In this document: piece by piece, positions 22,667-32,045 of the stretch
Numbering within the stretch: the stretch's first letter is position 1
Layout: the number at the start of each line of letters is the position of its first letter
Source: Streptomyces tuirus
Lineage (GTDB): Bacteria; Actinomycetota; Actinomycetes; Streptomycetales; Streptomycetaceae
Direction: 5' to 3'
Assembly (NCBI RefSeq): GCF_014701095.1
Contig: NZ_AP023439.1
Coordinates: 6,808,001 to 6,872,000, forward strand
DNA length: 64,000 nucleotides
Notes under the pieces: model-generated
What the model was told of the DNA's origin: nothing
What the model saw: only the letters and a program-made list of their open reading frames with translations
Databases searched by the model: none
Made by a program: the position numbers and the translations under genes

Positions 22667-24010
22667 CTAGTCCATCGGCGCCGTCCGCTGCCACGGGTTT
22701 CGCTCCTCCAACTGCCGGGCCAGATCCAGCAGTCGGGACTCGGTGCCGGGCCGGCCCACCAGCTGCACGGCGCAGGGCGCGCCGGAGGGGAGGGTCCCGC
22801 ACGGGACGGACATGGCGGGCCAGCCGGTGAGGTTCCACGCGGGCGTCAGGGGCGAGTAGTTCGTGTTCGCCAGCACATTGCTCAGCCAGCCGCGCTCGTG
22901 CCAGGGGCCGGCCTTCGGGGAGCGGCGGGCGAGCGCGGGCGTGAGCAGCACGTCGTGCTCGGTGAAGAACGGCTCCAGCCTCCGGCGCAGCTGCTCCCGG
23001 CTCGCGCCGGAGCTCGCCGTGCGCAGGAAGGGCCGGCCGAGCCGGGCGTGGACGCGGGTGCGCCGGGTCAGCAGCCGGGGGTCCAGGGGCTGGGCGTCCG
23101 CGGCGGTGCCCGCCGTCCAGTGGGCCAGGGAGGTGGTGGCGAGCGACAGCGGGTAGGGCGGGTCGGCGCGCCGGACCTGGTGCCCCGCCCGCATCAGCAG
23201 TCCGGCCGCGTCCCGGGCGGCCGCCGCGTACGGGCGGCTGATGGTGACGCCCGCCAGGGGGCTGCGCAGCGACACGGCGACCCTGAGGACGCCGGGCTCG
23301 GACACGGGAGCGGGCTCGGTGCCCGCGAGGACCGAGAACATCAGGCGGGCGTCCTCGACGGTCGTGGCGAGCGGCCCGTTCTCCGACATGCCGAACCAGG
23401 TGCTGTCCCCGTCGCCGGTCGGGACCACCCCCTGCCCCGGCTTGATGGTGACCAGGCCACAGTTGGCGGCCGGTATGCGCAGGGAGCCCATGCCGTCGTT
23501 GCCGAGGGCGATCGGCACCATTCCGGCGGCGACGGCGGCCGCGCTGCCGCCCGACGAACCGCCCGCCGAACGCGTGGGGTCCCAGGGGTTGCGGGCGATG
23601 CCCAGCACGCCGTCCGTCGTGCCGAAGACGCACAGCTCGGGGACGTTCGTCAGCCCCACGACCACCGCGCCCGCGGCCCGCAGCCGGGCCACCGTCACAT
23701 GGTCCCGCGGGGCCGGTGTGTCCGGCGTGGCGGCCGAGCCGATCCGCCGGGACTCGCCACGCACGGCGAGGTTGTCCTTGACGGCCACCGGCACCCCGGC
23801 CAGGGGCAGTTCGGCGAAGTCGCCGCGCGTCGCCACCTCGTCGGCCTCGGCCAGGGCCGCCTCGGCGCGCACGGTGCGGAAGGCCCCGACCCGGCCGTCG
23901 AGCCGCTCGATCCGGGCGAGGTGCTCGGCGACCACCTCGCGGGGCGTGACCCGCTTCTCGCGTACGGCGGCGGATATCTCGGCGGCGGTGCGGCCGGCCC
24001 AGGTGGTCAC
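22667..24010 (-). CDS. Amidase signature family enzyme
   Basis: A 447-aa amidase hydrolysing carboxamides, aryl amides or similar. The Lys/cis-Ser/Ser triad is visible: Lys78 in VPVAVKDN, cis-Ser152 or 153 in SAGGSSGGSAAAVAAG, and nucleophile Ser176 in NDGMGSLRIPAANCG. The architecture is complete and of normal length. It is not adjacent to gatB/gatC, and with GMGSLR rather than GGGSIR it is more likely a stand-alone amidase than GatA. GTG 24010 has GAGGAG at 6 nt. It lies on the same strand as the downstream-facing VOC gene, 239 bp away, and is probably separately transcribed. Confidence 0.9.
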   Translation of the reverse strand: MTTWAGRTAAEISAAVREKRVTPREVVAEHLARIERLDGRVGAFRTVRAEAALAEADEVATRGDFAELPLAGVPVAVKDNLAVRGESRRIGSAATPDTPAPRDHVTVARLRAAGAVVVGLTNVPELCVFGTTDGVLGIARNPWDPTRSAGGSSGGSAAAVAAGMVPIALGNDGMGSLRIPAANCGLVTIKPGQGVVPTGDGDSTWFGMSENGPLATTVEDARLMFSVLAGTEPAPVSEPGVLRVAVSLRSPLAGVTISRPYAAAARDAAGLLMRAGHQVRRADPPYPLSLATTSLAHWTAGTAADAQPLDPRLLTRRTRVHARLGRPFLRTASSGASREQLRRRLEPFFTEHDVLLTPALARRSPKAGPWHERGWLSNVLANTNYSPLTPAWNLTGWPAMSVPCGTLPSGAPCAVQLVGRPGTESRLLDLARQLEERNPWQRTAPMD

Positions 24011-24131
24011 AGCGGCTCCTCGAAGGGGAGAGGGCGGACTTACTGGCGAGTACGTAGAGAGAACTGTGCACCGGTCCGGGGCCGCCCGTCGAGGCCGCCG
24101 ACCGCTTTCATGCGGGTCGTACGGCGGGTTG

Positions 24132-25178
24132 TCAGCGCAGGTGGCGTGCGAGGAAGGCTTCGGTGACGTCCATCGAGGCCGCCCACTTCGGCCCGAAGGT
24201 GTGCCCTTCGCCGGCGACGGTACGGAGTTCGACGTCCTTGCCGGCCTTCTGGAACACCGTGGCCGCCTCGCGTGACCAGACGAGGGGGCAGGTGTCGTCC
24301 GCGGTGCCGTGCTGGATCAGCAGAGGTTCGGACACACGGCCGGCGTGGGTGAGCGGGGAGACGCCGCGCCAGAACGCCGGGTTCTCCTCGGGCGTTCCGT
24401 GCTTCTCCTCGATCTCGGCGACGAGGGGGTCGCCGTCGGGGCGCTGGAAGTGGTCGATGTTCTCCTCCGGGCGTGCGCTGACCGGGGCGTATGCCACCGC
24501 CGCGTCGAACAGACCGGGCGCCACGACCAGCGTGTTGTAGACGACCCCGCCGCCCATCGACCGCCCGAACAGCCCGATGCGGTCGCCGTCGATCTCGGGG
24601 CGCCCGGAGTCGCGCAGGGCCAGGGCGGCACCGATGACGTCCTCGGTGTAGCCGAGGCGCAGGTTCACGTCGTTGTCCGGGTCCTGGTCGGAGCGGGCGT
24701 GGTTGCGGTAGTCGGTGTGCAGGACGACATAGCCGCTGCGGGCCAGCCGGTCCTGCTCACGCGGCATGCCCTGGCCGCTGAAGTAGACGTCCGGGTCGAT
24801 GTAGCCGTGCGCCAGCACCAGCGCGGGGAAGGGCCCCTCGCCCTCCGGGATGTTCATGATCCCCGAGATCGTCAGGCCGTTCGCCTCGTAGGTGACGGCG
24901 TACCGGGTGTAGGCGGAGGTGCGGTCGAGCACCTCGCCGAGGCGCAGACCGGAGCCCGTGTGCTCGCGCTGCATCAGGGCCTGGAGGGAGACGGGGTCGG
25001 CCGGGGTGGGGGAGGGGGAGGGCACGGTGCGGGGGCTCTCTCCGGCGGCCCTCTCAGCGGTGGCGCCGGCAGGCGTCGGGGACGTCGCGGGCGCGGCATC
25101 CTCCGCACCGCCGGTGCAGCCCGTCGCGATGGCCAGCAGCAGTCCGGCGGCCGCGCAGGCGGTGCCCCGAAGCCGCAT
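24132..25178 (-). CDS. Lipoprotein alpha/beta hydrolase (prolyl oligopeptidase/esterase type)
   Basis: A 348-aa secreted lipid-anchored hydrolase. Signal peptide and lipobox LAIATGC (Cys21) precede a Ser/Pro/Ala-rich linker. The hydrolase domain follows: oxyanion-type ALVLAHGYIDPD, nucleophile elbow GLFGRSMGGGVV, acid residue near LLIQHGTADDTCP, and catalytic His in VAGEGHTFGPKW. The fold fits S9/dienelactone-hydrolase-like peptidases or esterases on the outer membrane face. The substrate cannot be read. ATG 25178. It is divergent from the GH38 mannosidase. Confidence 0.88.
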   Translation of the reverse strand: MRLRGTACAAAGLLLAIATGCTGGAEDAAPATSPTPAGATAERAAGESPRTVPSPSPTPADPVSLQALMQREHTGSGLRLGEVLDRTSAYTRYAVTYEANGLTISGIMNIPEGEGPFPALVLAHGYIDPDVYFSGQGMPREQDRLARSGYVVLHTDYRNHARSDQDPDNDVNLRLGYTEDVIGAALALRDSGRPEIDGDRIGLFGRSMGGGVVYNTLVVAPGLFDAAVAYAPVSARPEENIDHFQRPDGDPLVAEIEEKHGTPEENPAFWRGVSPLTHAGRVSEPLLIQHGTADDTCPLVWSREAATVFQKAGKDVELRTVAGEGHTFGPKWAASMDVTEAFLARHLR

Positions 25179-25251
25179 GGGGTCAAGTGTGACCCCGCCG
25201 GGGTACGGGACGGAAGCCGGCGCGGGCTGTGTCTGTACGGCCCCGCCTGGG

Positions 25252-25331
25252 CGTGCCCGTGCGGCCCTGCCTGCCTCGGGGTGGGCTAGGGCATGTCCGT
25301 GCAGCCCCGCCTGCCTCGGGGTGGGCTAGGG
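25252..25331. repeat. Two tandem 40-bp direct repeats in the hydrolase/mannosidase intergenic region
   Basis: Copy one is 25252-25291 and copy two 25292-25331; the last 23 bp or so (ending CTCGGGGTGGGCTAGGG) are identical and the first 17 bp partly diverged. The array lies between divergent promoters of the lipoprotein hydrolase and the GH38 gene. Confidence 0.75.
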
Positions 25332-25442
25332 GGAGCGGGCCGCACGGTTCGGACTGCGTGCCGTGGGGGAGCTCTACACCTCGTCGGCCCCCGTCACCCT
25401 GACCCACCCCTGGTAACCACCCCCCTCTAGGGAGCACTCCGC

Positions 25443-28400
25443 ATGCATGACGACCGCAGCCTGGTCGAAGCCCGCCTCAAGCGCGTCCTCGACGAGCGTG
25501 TCCGCCCCGCCGTGTACCCCGAGTCCGTGCCGCTGGACGTCGCGGTGTGGCACGCGCCCGACGAGCCGGTGCCGGTCGCCGAGGGACTCGCCGCCGAGCC
25601 CGAGCCGATCGAGGTGGGCGCCCGGTGGGGTGCTCCCTGGGGCACCAGCTGGTTCCGCGTCACCGGCACCGTCCCCGAGGCCTGGGCCGGGCGGACCGTC
25701 GAGGCGATCCTCGACCTCGGCTTCGACGAGAACATGCCCGGCTTCCAGTGCGAAGGCCTGGTCTACCGGCCCGACGGCACCCCGGTGAAGGGCCTCAACC
25801 CGCGCAACCAGTGGGTCCGCGTCGGCGCCCCCGTCGAGGGCGGGGAGCGGGTGCGGCTGCACATTGAGGCCGCCTCCAACCCCGTCATCCTCGACTACCA
25901 CCCCTTCCTTCCCACGCGGCTCGGCGACAAGGAGACCGCGGGCAGCGAACCGCAGTACACCCTCGCCCGCATGGATCTCGCCGTGTTCGACGAAACCGTG
26001 TGGCAGCTCGTGATCGACCTGGAGGTGCTCGGCGAACTGATGGCCGAGCTGCCCGTGGAGTCCGCGCGCCGCTGGGACATCCTCCGGGCGGTCGACAAGG
26101 CGCTCGACGCGCTGGACCTCCAGGACGTCAACGGCACGGCGGACCGGGCCCGTTCGCGCCTCACCGAGGTCCTCGCCACCCCCGCCGCGCCCTCCGCCCA
26201 CCGGATCAGCGCCGTCGGGCACGCGCACATCGACTCGGCGTGGCTCTGGCCGCTGCGCGAGACCGTGCGCAAGGTGGCCCGGACGACCTCCAACATGACC
26301 GCGCTCCTCGACGACGAGCCCGACTTCGTCTTCGCCATGTCCCAGGCACAGCAGTGGGCGTGGGTGCGCGACCACCGGCCCGAAGTGTGGGCCCGGGTGA
26401 AGAAGGCCGTGGCCGACGGGCGGTTCGTGCCGGCCGGCGGCATGTGGGTGGAGTCCGACACCAACATGCCCGGCTCGGAGGCGATGGCCCGCCAGTTCGT
26501 GCACGGCAAGCGGTTCTTCCTCGACGAGTTCGGCATCGAGAACGACGAGGCCTGGCTGCCCGACACCTTCGGCTTCGCCGCCGGACTGCCGCAGATCATC
26601 AAGGCGGCGGGCTCCAAGTACCTGCTCACCCAGAAGATCAGCTGGTCACGGACGAACACGTTCCCGCACCACACCTTCCGGTGGGAGGGCATCGACGGCA
26701 CACGGATCTTCACCCACTTCCCGCCCGTCGACACCTACAACTGCTCCATGAAGGGCAGCGAGATCGCGCACGCGGTCCGCAACTTCAAGGACAAGGGCGT
26801 CGCCCGCCACTCCCTCGCCCCCACCGGCTGGGGTGACGGAGGCGGGGGCACGACCCGCGAGATGGTCGCCAAGGCGGCCCGACTGCGCGACCTCGAAGGC
26901 TCGGCGACGGTGACCTGGGAGACCCCGCAGGCCTTCTTCGAGAAGGCCGTGGCCGAGTATCCCGAACCGCCGGTGTGGGTAGGTGAGTTGTACCTCGAAC
27001 TGCACCGCGCCACCCTCACCAGCCAGGCCAGGACCAAGCAGGGCAACCGCCGCAGCGAGCACCTGCTCCGGGAGGCCGAGCTCTGGGCGGCCACGGCGGC
27101 CGTACGCACCGGCTTCCCCTACCCGTACGAGGACCTGGACCGCATCTGGAAGACGGTCCTGCTGCACCAGTTCCACGACATCCTGCCCGGCTCGTCCATC
27201 GCCTGGGTGCACCGGGAGGCCCGGCGGACGTACGAGCGGGTCGCCGAGGAACTGGACCGGATCATCGAGTCGGCCCAGCGCTCCCTGGCCGGCCAGGGCG
27301 ACACCCCGCTCGTCTTCAACGCCGCCCCGCACACCCGCGCCGGCGTCCCGGCGGGCGGTGCGCGCACCCCGGCCGAGCGGCACCGCACAGTCCTCTCCGA
27401 CCGCCCCGGCGGCGGGTACGTCCTGGACAACGGCGTCCTGCGCGTCGAGATCGACGCCCGGGGGCTCGTGCCGTCGGCCTACGACATCGAGGCCGACCGC
27501 GAGACCGTCGCCCCGGGCCGCGCCGCGAACCTCCTCCAACTGCACCCCGACTTCCCGAACATGTGGGACGCCTGGGACGTCGACGAGTTCTACCGCAACA
27601 CGGTCACCGACCTGACCGCCGCGGACGAGGTCGCCCCGGACGGCGACGGCGTGCGGGTCGTCCGGACCTTCGGCGCCTCCCGCGTCACCCAGGTGCTGTC
27701 CCTCCCGCCGGGGGAGCGGCTGCTGGTCGTGGACACGGAGGTCGACTGGCACGAGACCGAGAAGTTCCTCAAGCTGGCCTTCCCGCTCGACGTGCACGCC
27801 GAACGGTACGCGTCCGAAACGCAGTTCGGGCACTTCTACCGGCCGACCCACACCAACACGTCCTGGGAGGCAGCCAAGTTCGAGGCGTGCAACCACCGCT
27901 TCGTCCACCTGGAGGAACCCGGCTTCGGCGTCGCGATCGTCAACGACTCGACGTACGGCCACGACGTGACACGCACCGTCCACACCGACGGCGGGACGAC
28001 CACCACCGTCCGTGCCTCGCTGCTGCGCGCCCCGCGCTTCCCCGACCCGGAGACCGACCAGGGCGTCCACCGGTTCCGGCACGCGCTGGTGCCCGGCGCG
28101 GGCATCGGGGACGCGGTGCGCGAGGGCTGGCGGATCAATCTGCCGGAACGCCGCTTCACCGGGGCCGCCGACGTGGCGCCGCTCGTGACGTCGGACCAGG
28201 ACGCGGTGGTCGTCACCGCCGTCAAGCTGGCCGACGACGGCAGCGGTGACGTGGTCGTCCGGTTCCACGAGGCGTTCGGCGGCCGGGCACGCGCCACGCT
28301 CACCGCCGGGTTCGACGTCGCCGGCGTCGCGGTGACGGACCTGCTGGAACGCCCGCTCGCCGACGCGGCGGCACCGGAGGTCCGGGACGGGCGGATCGCG

Positions 28401-28451
28401 CTGCGGCTGCGCCCGTTCGAGCTGGTGACGCTCCGGCTGCGGCGCGCCTAG
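25443..28451 (+). CDS. Alpha-mannosidase, glycoside hydrolase family 38
   Basis: A 1002-aa cytoplasmic-type alpha-mannosidase (no signal peptide). An N-terminal jelly-roll-like domain (GAPWGTSWFRVTGTVPEAW) is followed by the GH38 catalytic domain with the zinc motif GHAHIDSAWLWPLRETVRK (near residue 259), the nucleophile Asp in AWLPDTFGFAAGLPQ, and HQFHDILPGSSIAWVH. A mid-domain and C-terminal beta-sandwich complete it. Length is normal for class II bacterial mannosidases. ATG 25443 has AGGGAG about 10 nt upstream. It probably trims alpha-mannosides from glycans taken up by the cell, or self-made mannosyl conjugates. No transporter lies beside it. Confidence 0.93.
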   Translation: MHDDRSLVEARLKRVLDERVRPAVYPESVPLDVAVWHAPDEPVPVAEGLAAEPEPIEVGARWGAPWGTSWFRVTGTVPEAWAGRTVEAILDLGFDENMPGFQCEGLVYRPDGTPVKGLNPRNQWVRVGAPVEGGERVRLHIEAASNPVILDYHPFLPTRLGDKETAGSEPQYTLARMDLAVFDETVWQLVIDLEVLGELMAELPVESARRWDILRAVDKALDALDLQDVNGTADRARSRLTEVLATPAAPSAHRISAVGHAHIDSAWLWPLRETVRKVARTTSNMTALLDDEPDFVFAMSQAQQWAWVRDHRPEVWARVKKAVADGRFVPAGGMWVESDTNMPGSEAMARQFVHGKRFFLDEFGIENDEAWLPDTFGFAAGLPQIIKAAGSKYLLTQKISWSRTNTFPHHTFRWEGIDGTRIFTHFPPVDTYNCSMKGSEIAHAVRNFKDKGVARHSLAPTGWGDGGGGTTREMVAKAARLRDLEGSATVTWETPQAFFEKAVAEYPEPPVWVGELYLELHRATLTSQARTKQGNRRSEHLLREAELWAATAAVRTGFPYPYEDLDRIWKTVLLHQFHDILPGSSIAWVHREARRTYERVAEELDRIIESAQRSLAGQGDTPLVFNAAPHTRAGVPAGGARTPAERHRTVLSDRPGGGYVLDNGVLRVEIDARGLVPSAYDIEADRETVAPGRAANLLQLHPDFPNMWDAWDVDEFYRNTVTDLTAADEVAPDGDGVRVVRTFGASRVTQVLSLPPGERLLVVDTEVDWHETEKFLKLAFPLDVHAERYASETQFGHFYRPTHTNTSWEAAKFEACNHRFVHLEEPGFGVAIVNDSTYGHDVTRTVHTDGGTTTTVRASLLRAPRFPDPETDQGVHRFRHALVPGAGIGDAVREGWRINLPERRFTGAADVAPLVTSDQDAVVVTAVKLADDGSGDVVVRFHEAFGGRARATLTAGFDVAGVAVTDLLERPLADAAAPEVRDGRIALRLRPFELVTLRLRRA

Positions 28452-28551
28452 CGGGCGGCGGGAGACGCAGGTCACATCCGTCCGTGTCACATGGTGAGGG
28501 GGCCGCTGCCTCATAGGGGTGTACGCATCGCCAACGGCAGAGGAGCACACC

Positions 28552-29025
28552 ATGAGCGCACGACTGGACATCTTCGGCAGCCCGAGCGCGAGCAAGCTCG
28601 TCAAGCAGTTCACCTCCGTGGGGCGGCTGGTGGTGGAGTCACCGCTGCCGGCCGCCACCCGGGAGCTGGTCTCGCTGCGGGTGAGCCAGATCAACGGGTG
28701 CGCGGTCTGCGTCGACATGCACACCAAGGAGGCCACCGCCGCGGGCGAGAGCGCCGTACGGCTCCATCTGGTCGCGGCGTGGCGGGAGGCGACGGTCTTC
28801 ACCGACGCCGAGCGTGCGGCGCTGGAGCTGGCCGAGCAGGGGACCCGGATCGCGGACGGCGCCAGCGGGGTGCCGGACGAGGTGTGGGAGCGGGCCGCCA
28901 AGCACTACGACGAGGAGGAGCTCATGGCGCTGGTGACCCTGATCGCCTTCATGAACACCGCGAACCGGCTGAACGTCATCCTGGAGCAGCCGGCGGGCGA
29001 CTACCAGGCCGGTCAGTTCAAGTAG
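28552..29025 (+). CDS. Carboxymuconolactone decarboxylase / AhpD-like protein
   Basis: A 157-aa helical protein with the AhpD-type redox motif CxxC in INGCAVCVDMHTKEA (residues about 50-64), including the conserved downstream His. Related streptomycete and mycobacterial proteins are annotated as alkylhydroperoxidase-like or carboxymuconolactone decarboxylase; the CxxC-xxxH pattern favours peroxide/thiol chemistry. ATG 28552 has AGAGGAG at the right spacing. It stands alone after the mannosidase, with a 25-bp hairpin terminator after it. Confidence 0.9.
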   Translation: MSARLDIFGSPSASKLVKQFTSVGRLVVESPLPAATRELVSLRVSQINGCAVCVDMHTKEATAAGESAVRLHLVAAWREATVFTDAERAALELAEQGTRIADGASGVPDEVWERAAKHYDEEELMALVTLIAFMNTANRLNVILEQPAGDYQAGQFK

Positions 29026-29037
29026 CCGCGGAGCACC

Positions 29038-29062
29038 GGGCCCTGGGAGGGTCCTAGGGCCC
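29038..29062. terminator. Terminator hairpin GGGCCCT...AGGGCCC
   Basis: A 7-bp perfect stem with an 11-nt loop, 12 bp after the AhpD-like gene. Its right arm overlaps the stop codon of the convergent GntR fragment. Confidence 0.7.
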
Positions 29063-29230
29063 GAGCTGCGCGCGCAGCCACTGCTCCACCTCGCCCACGT
29101 GCGCGGCCGCCGTCGCGCGGGCCGCCTCCGGGTCACGGGCCGCCAGGGCCCGGTGGATCGCCGCGTGCTCACGGCGGGTGCGGGCTAAGGCGCCCTCCTC
29201 CTGGTAGCCACGCCAGACCCGGGCACGGAA
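29054..29230 (-). pseudogene. C-terminal fragment of a GntR/FCD-type regulator
   Basis: The leftward frame reads EGALARTRREHAAIHRALAA, RDPEAARATAAAHVGEVEQW and LRAQLGP, then a stop. The EH-xx-I-xx-AL-xxx-D-xx-AA-x(3-6)-H pattern is the final helices of the FCD ligand-binding domain. Only about 55 codons are present; no wHTH DNA-binding half or start is found before the adjacent lipase maturation factor gene ends at 29272. It is therefore a truncated remnant. Confidence 0.55.
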
Positions 29231-29271
29231 CGTCCCGTGACGACAGGCCCTCCAGGACCCGCCACCCGCGT

Positions 29272-30693
29272 CTACGGCCTCTGAACCGGCTCCGCCAGCC
29301 GCGTCGGCGGCAGGAAGTCCCGCACATACGTCCGCTCCCAGCACGCGCCCGTCTCCCGCAGCTCGCGCCATGTCGTGTAGCGGTACCGGAACAGGCGGGC
29401 GCGCACGAACCGCGGGGGCTCGTCCGGCGGGAACGGGGAGCGGCGCAGCAGCTTCAGCGTGGCCCGGTCGTTCTCCAGCAGCCGCTCCACCAGCGTCCCG
29501 AACCAGGGGTCGGCGTAGGCGGGAGAGAGGGCCGCGAACCACATCAGCCAGTCCAGCCGCAGATGGTAGGGCGCGTACTGGCGCGGCCAGCGCCGCGGAT
29601 CGCCCGGCTTGCCCTTGAACTCGTACTCGAGCCAGCCCGCGTCCGCGCGCGGCACCTCGTCCGCGGTGCCCTCCACCACCACCTCGTACCGCACCCGGCT
29701 CACGCTGCCGAACGCCCCGTAGGTGTTGACCAGGTGGAGCGGGTCGAAGGAGCGGTTCATGACCTGACGGCGGGAGAGCATGTTGCGGACCGGCTGGTAG
29801 CTGAGGACCAGGAGCGAAACGGCCACCGTGAGCACCACCACGACGTACCACAGCGGGGCATCGGGCACGTCCGGCGGATCGGTGGGGAACCGTACAGCCG
29901 ACAGTGCCAGCACGATCGTGAGCCAGTTCAGCCAGGCGAAGTTGCCCGACAGCACCAGCCACAGCTGGGTGACGATCATCAGCGACGCGGCGGCCGTCGC
30001 GATGGGCTGCGGGGTGAACAGCAGGAACGGCACCACGAGCTGGGTGACGTGGTTCGCGGCCACCTCGACGCGGTGCACGGGCGCCGGCAGACGGTGGAAG
30101 AACCAGCTCAGCGGGCCGGGCATCGGCTGGGTCTCGTGGTGATAGTCCAGGCAGGTGAGCTCGCGCCAGCAGGCGTCCCCGCGCATCTTGATCAGTCCCG
30201 CGCCGAACTCCACGCGGAACAGGATCCACCGCAGCAGGAACAGCACGACGACCGGCGGCGCCACCTCGTCGTTGCCGAGGAACACGGCGAGGAACCCGAC
30301 CTCCAGCAGCAGCGACTCCCAGCCGAACGAGTACCAGGTCTGCCCGACGTTGACGATCGACAGGTACAGCACCCACGGCACCAGCCACAGCAGCATGCCG
30401 CCCCACAACGGCAGCAGCGAGTCGACCCCCGCCAGCAGCGCCGCCGACACCGCACAGCCCGCCCAGGCGCAGAGCGCGAAGAAGCGGTCCGAGTAGTGCC
30501 ACTGGAACAGGCTCGGCGCCCGCTTGAACGGCACCCGCTCCACGAACCGCGGCACAGGCAGCATGCCGCGCCGCCCGATCAGCGGGCGGAACTGGAGCAC
30601 CGCCGTCAGGAACGCCACCAGGTAGACGGCGGCCAGCGCCCGCTGGAAGACCAGCCGGGTCAGCCAGTAGTCGGGGGCATCGAACCAGTCCAC
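29272..30693 (-). CDS. Lipase maturation factor family membrane protein
   Basis: A 473-aa polytopic protein of the LMF1/DUF1222 family. It opens DWFDAPDYWLTRLVFQRALA, has roughly six to eight hydrophobic helices up to about residue 310, then a soluble C-terminal domain. Family-typical blocks include LPLWGGMLLWLVPWVLYLSI, LRWILFRVEFGAGLIKMRGD, CLDYHHETQPMPGPLSWF and WLEYEFKGKPGDPRRWPRQY. In animals LMF1 helps lipases fold in the ER; the bacterial role is unknown. GTG 30693 is preceded by GGAGGAGG with longish spacing. It is divergent from the lipoprotein gene. Confidence 0.88.
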   Translation of the reverse strand: MDWFDAPDYWLTRLVFQRALAAVYLVAFLTAVLQFRPLIGRRGMLPVPRFVERVPFKRAPSLFQWHYSDRFFALCAWAGCAVSAALLAGVDSLLPLWGGMLLWLVPWVLYLSIVNVGQTWYSFGWESLLLEVGFLAVFLGNDEVAPPVVVLFLLRWILFRVEFGAGLIKMRGDACWRELTCLDYHHETQPMPGPLSWFFHRLPAPVHRVEVAANHVTQLVVPFLLFTPQPIATAAASLMIVTQLWLVLSGNFAWLNWLTIVLALSAVRFPTDPPDVPDAPLWYVVVVLTVAVSLLVLSYQPVRNMLSRRQVMNRSFDPLHLVNTYGAFGSVSRVRYEVVVEGTADEVPRADAGWLEYEFKGKPGDPRRWPRQYAPYHLRLDWLMWFAALSPAYADPWFGTLVERLLENDRATLKLLRRSPFPPDEPPRFVRARLFRYRYTTWRELRETGACWERTYVRDFLPPTRLAEPVQRP

Positions 30694-30837
30694 AGCCGTG
30701 CGGACCTCCTCCCGGTGCGGCGCCCTGCCTGGGCGTCACGCTCCGTGTGCCGTCGCTCCGGTTGCGTGACACAAGTGATCAAAGCACACAATAGTGACGT
30801 ATGGCCCCGAACGGGCCGAGGTGAGCGGGAGGACGAG

Positions 30838-31968
30838 GTGCGGACACCCACCGGGACCGTCGTCCTGGCCTGCGTGCTCTCGGCGGTGCTCCTCCTCTCG
30901 GCCTGCGTCGGCCACACCACCCGGCCCCCCGGCGCCGCCCGTCCGGGCGACGCGGGCACCGGTGGAGAACTGCTCCTCCTGTCGGCCGCGGCTCCGGGGC
31001 CCGACCCGTTCACGGACTCCACTGCCCTCACGGCGGCTACCCCGTCCCCCGCCCCGCGAACGTCACCTCGCACCGACCGGGCCTTCGCCGCCGGCGGGCC
31101 ACGCTCCCTCTCCGGCGGCACGCCCGGCCTGTACGGCGGCACCGAGCGGACCGGCAGCTGTGACATCGGCCGGCAGGTCGGCCACCTCGTCCGCGACTCC
31201 GCCAGGGGCCGCGCCTTCGCCGAGGTCGTGGGCATCTCCCCGGCGGCGCTCCCCGACCATGTGCGCGCGCTGACCCCGGTGGTGCTGCGCGCCGACACCC
31301 GCGTCACCGGCCACGGCTTCCGCGCCGGGCGGATCACCCGGCACCAGTCCGTTCTCCAGGCCGGCACCGCCATCCTCGTGGACGACCGGGGCCTGCCGCG
31401 CGTGCGGTGCGCCTGCGGCAACCCGCTCGGTCCGCCTGCCGGGTTTCATGGCACTCCGGTCGTCAGAGGCACTCCCTGGCCCGGCTACCGGCCCGAACGG
31501 GTGATCGCCGTGACCCCGGCCCCGCGGGCCCTCGCCGGTTTCACGATCATCGACGTCACCGCCCGGACCTGGATCGAACGCCGTACCGGCCACGACGTAC
31601 GCCACGACCGGACCCTGCCGCCCCCTGCCCTGCTGACGGACCCCCCGTACTCGTCCCGGCCGGCACGGTCGCCGGAGAACCACGTGCCGCCGGAAGCGGA
31701 GCCGGACCCCGGCCCGGACGGCGCATCTTCCTGGGACACCCCGGCCGAGGTGAGTCTCCCCGCCGCGCCAACGCCCCTTCCGCCGACCGGCGGGACCGAC
31801 CCGCCTCCCGAACCGCCGGCCGAGCCGGAGGACCCCGCGGGCCCCGACGAGGTCGGTCCCGATGCCGTCCCCGACAACCCCGATCCCCCCGACGGGGCCG
31901 GGCTGATCCCCGACGACCGGTCCGCCGAACGCATCCCCGGCAGCCCCACAGGCGTCTTCAGCAACTGA
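30838..31968 (+). CDS. Secreted lipoprotein of the DUF6777 type
   Basis: A 376-aa exported protein: GTG start, hydrophobic signal VVLACVLSAVLLL, and lipobox LLSAC giving a lipidated Cys near residue 22. The mature region has Pro/Thr/Ala-rich linker, then a conserved domain (GLYGGTERTGSCDIGRQVGH, VVLRADTRVTGHGFRAGRIT, ILVDDRGLPRVRCACGNPL) resembling DUF6777 proteins of streptomycetes, and a long Pro/Asp/Glu-rich C-terminal tail. Function unknown. A GGGAGGACG ribosome site precedes GTG 30838. The PAS-GAF-phosphatase gene follows 77 bp downstream, and co-transcription is possible. Confidence 0.75.
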   Translation: MRTPTGTVVLACVLSAVLLLSACVGHTTRPPGAARPGDAGTGGELLLLSAAAPGPDPFTDSTALTAATPSPAPRTSPRTDRAFAAGGPRSLSGGTPGLYGGTERTGSCDIGRQVGHLVRDSARGRAFAEVVGISPAALPDHVRALTPVVLRADTRVTGHGFRAGRITRHQSVLQAGTAILVDDRGLPRVRCACGNPLGPPAGFHGTPVVRGTPWPGYRPERVIAVTPAPRALAGFTIIDVTARTWIERRTGHDVRHDRTLPPPALLTDPPYSSRPARSPENHVPPEAEPDPGPDGASSWDTPAEVSLPAAPTPLPPTGGTDPPPEPPAEPEDPAGPDEVGPDAVPDNPDPPDGAGLIPDDRSAERIPGSPTGVFSN

Positions 31969-32045
31969 GGGCCGATCCGGCGTCGCGGCTCGTAGACTCA
32001 GTACATCCGGTCGAAGAATCGGACGAATCCTGGCAAGGTGGGCCC

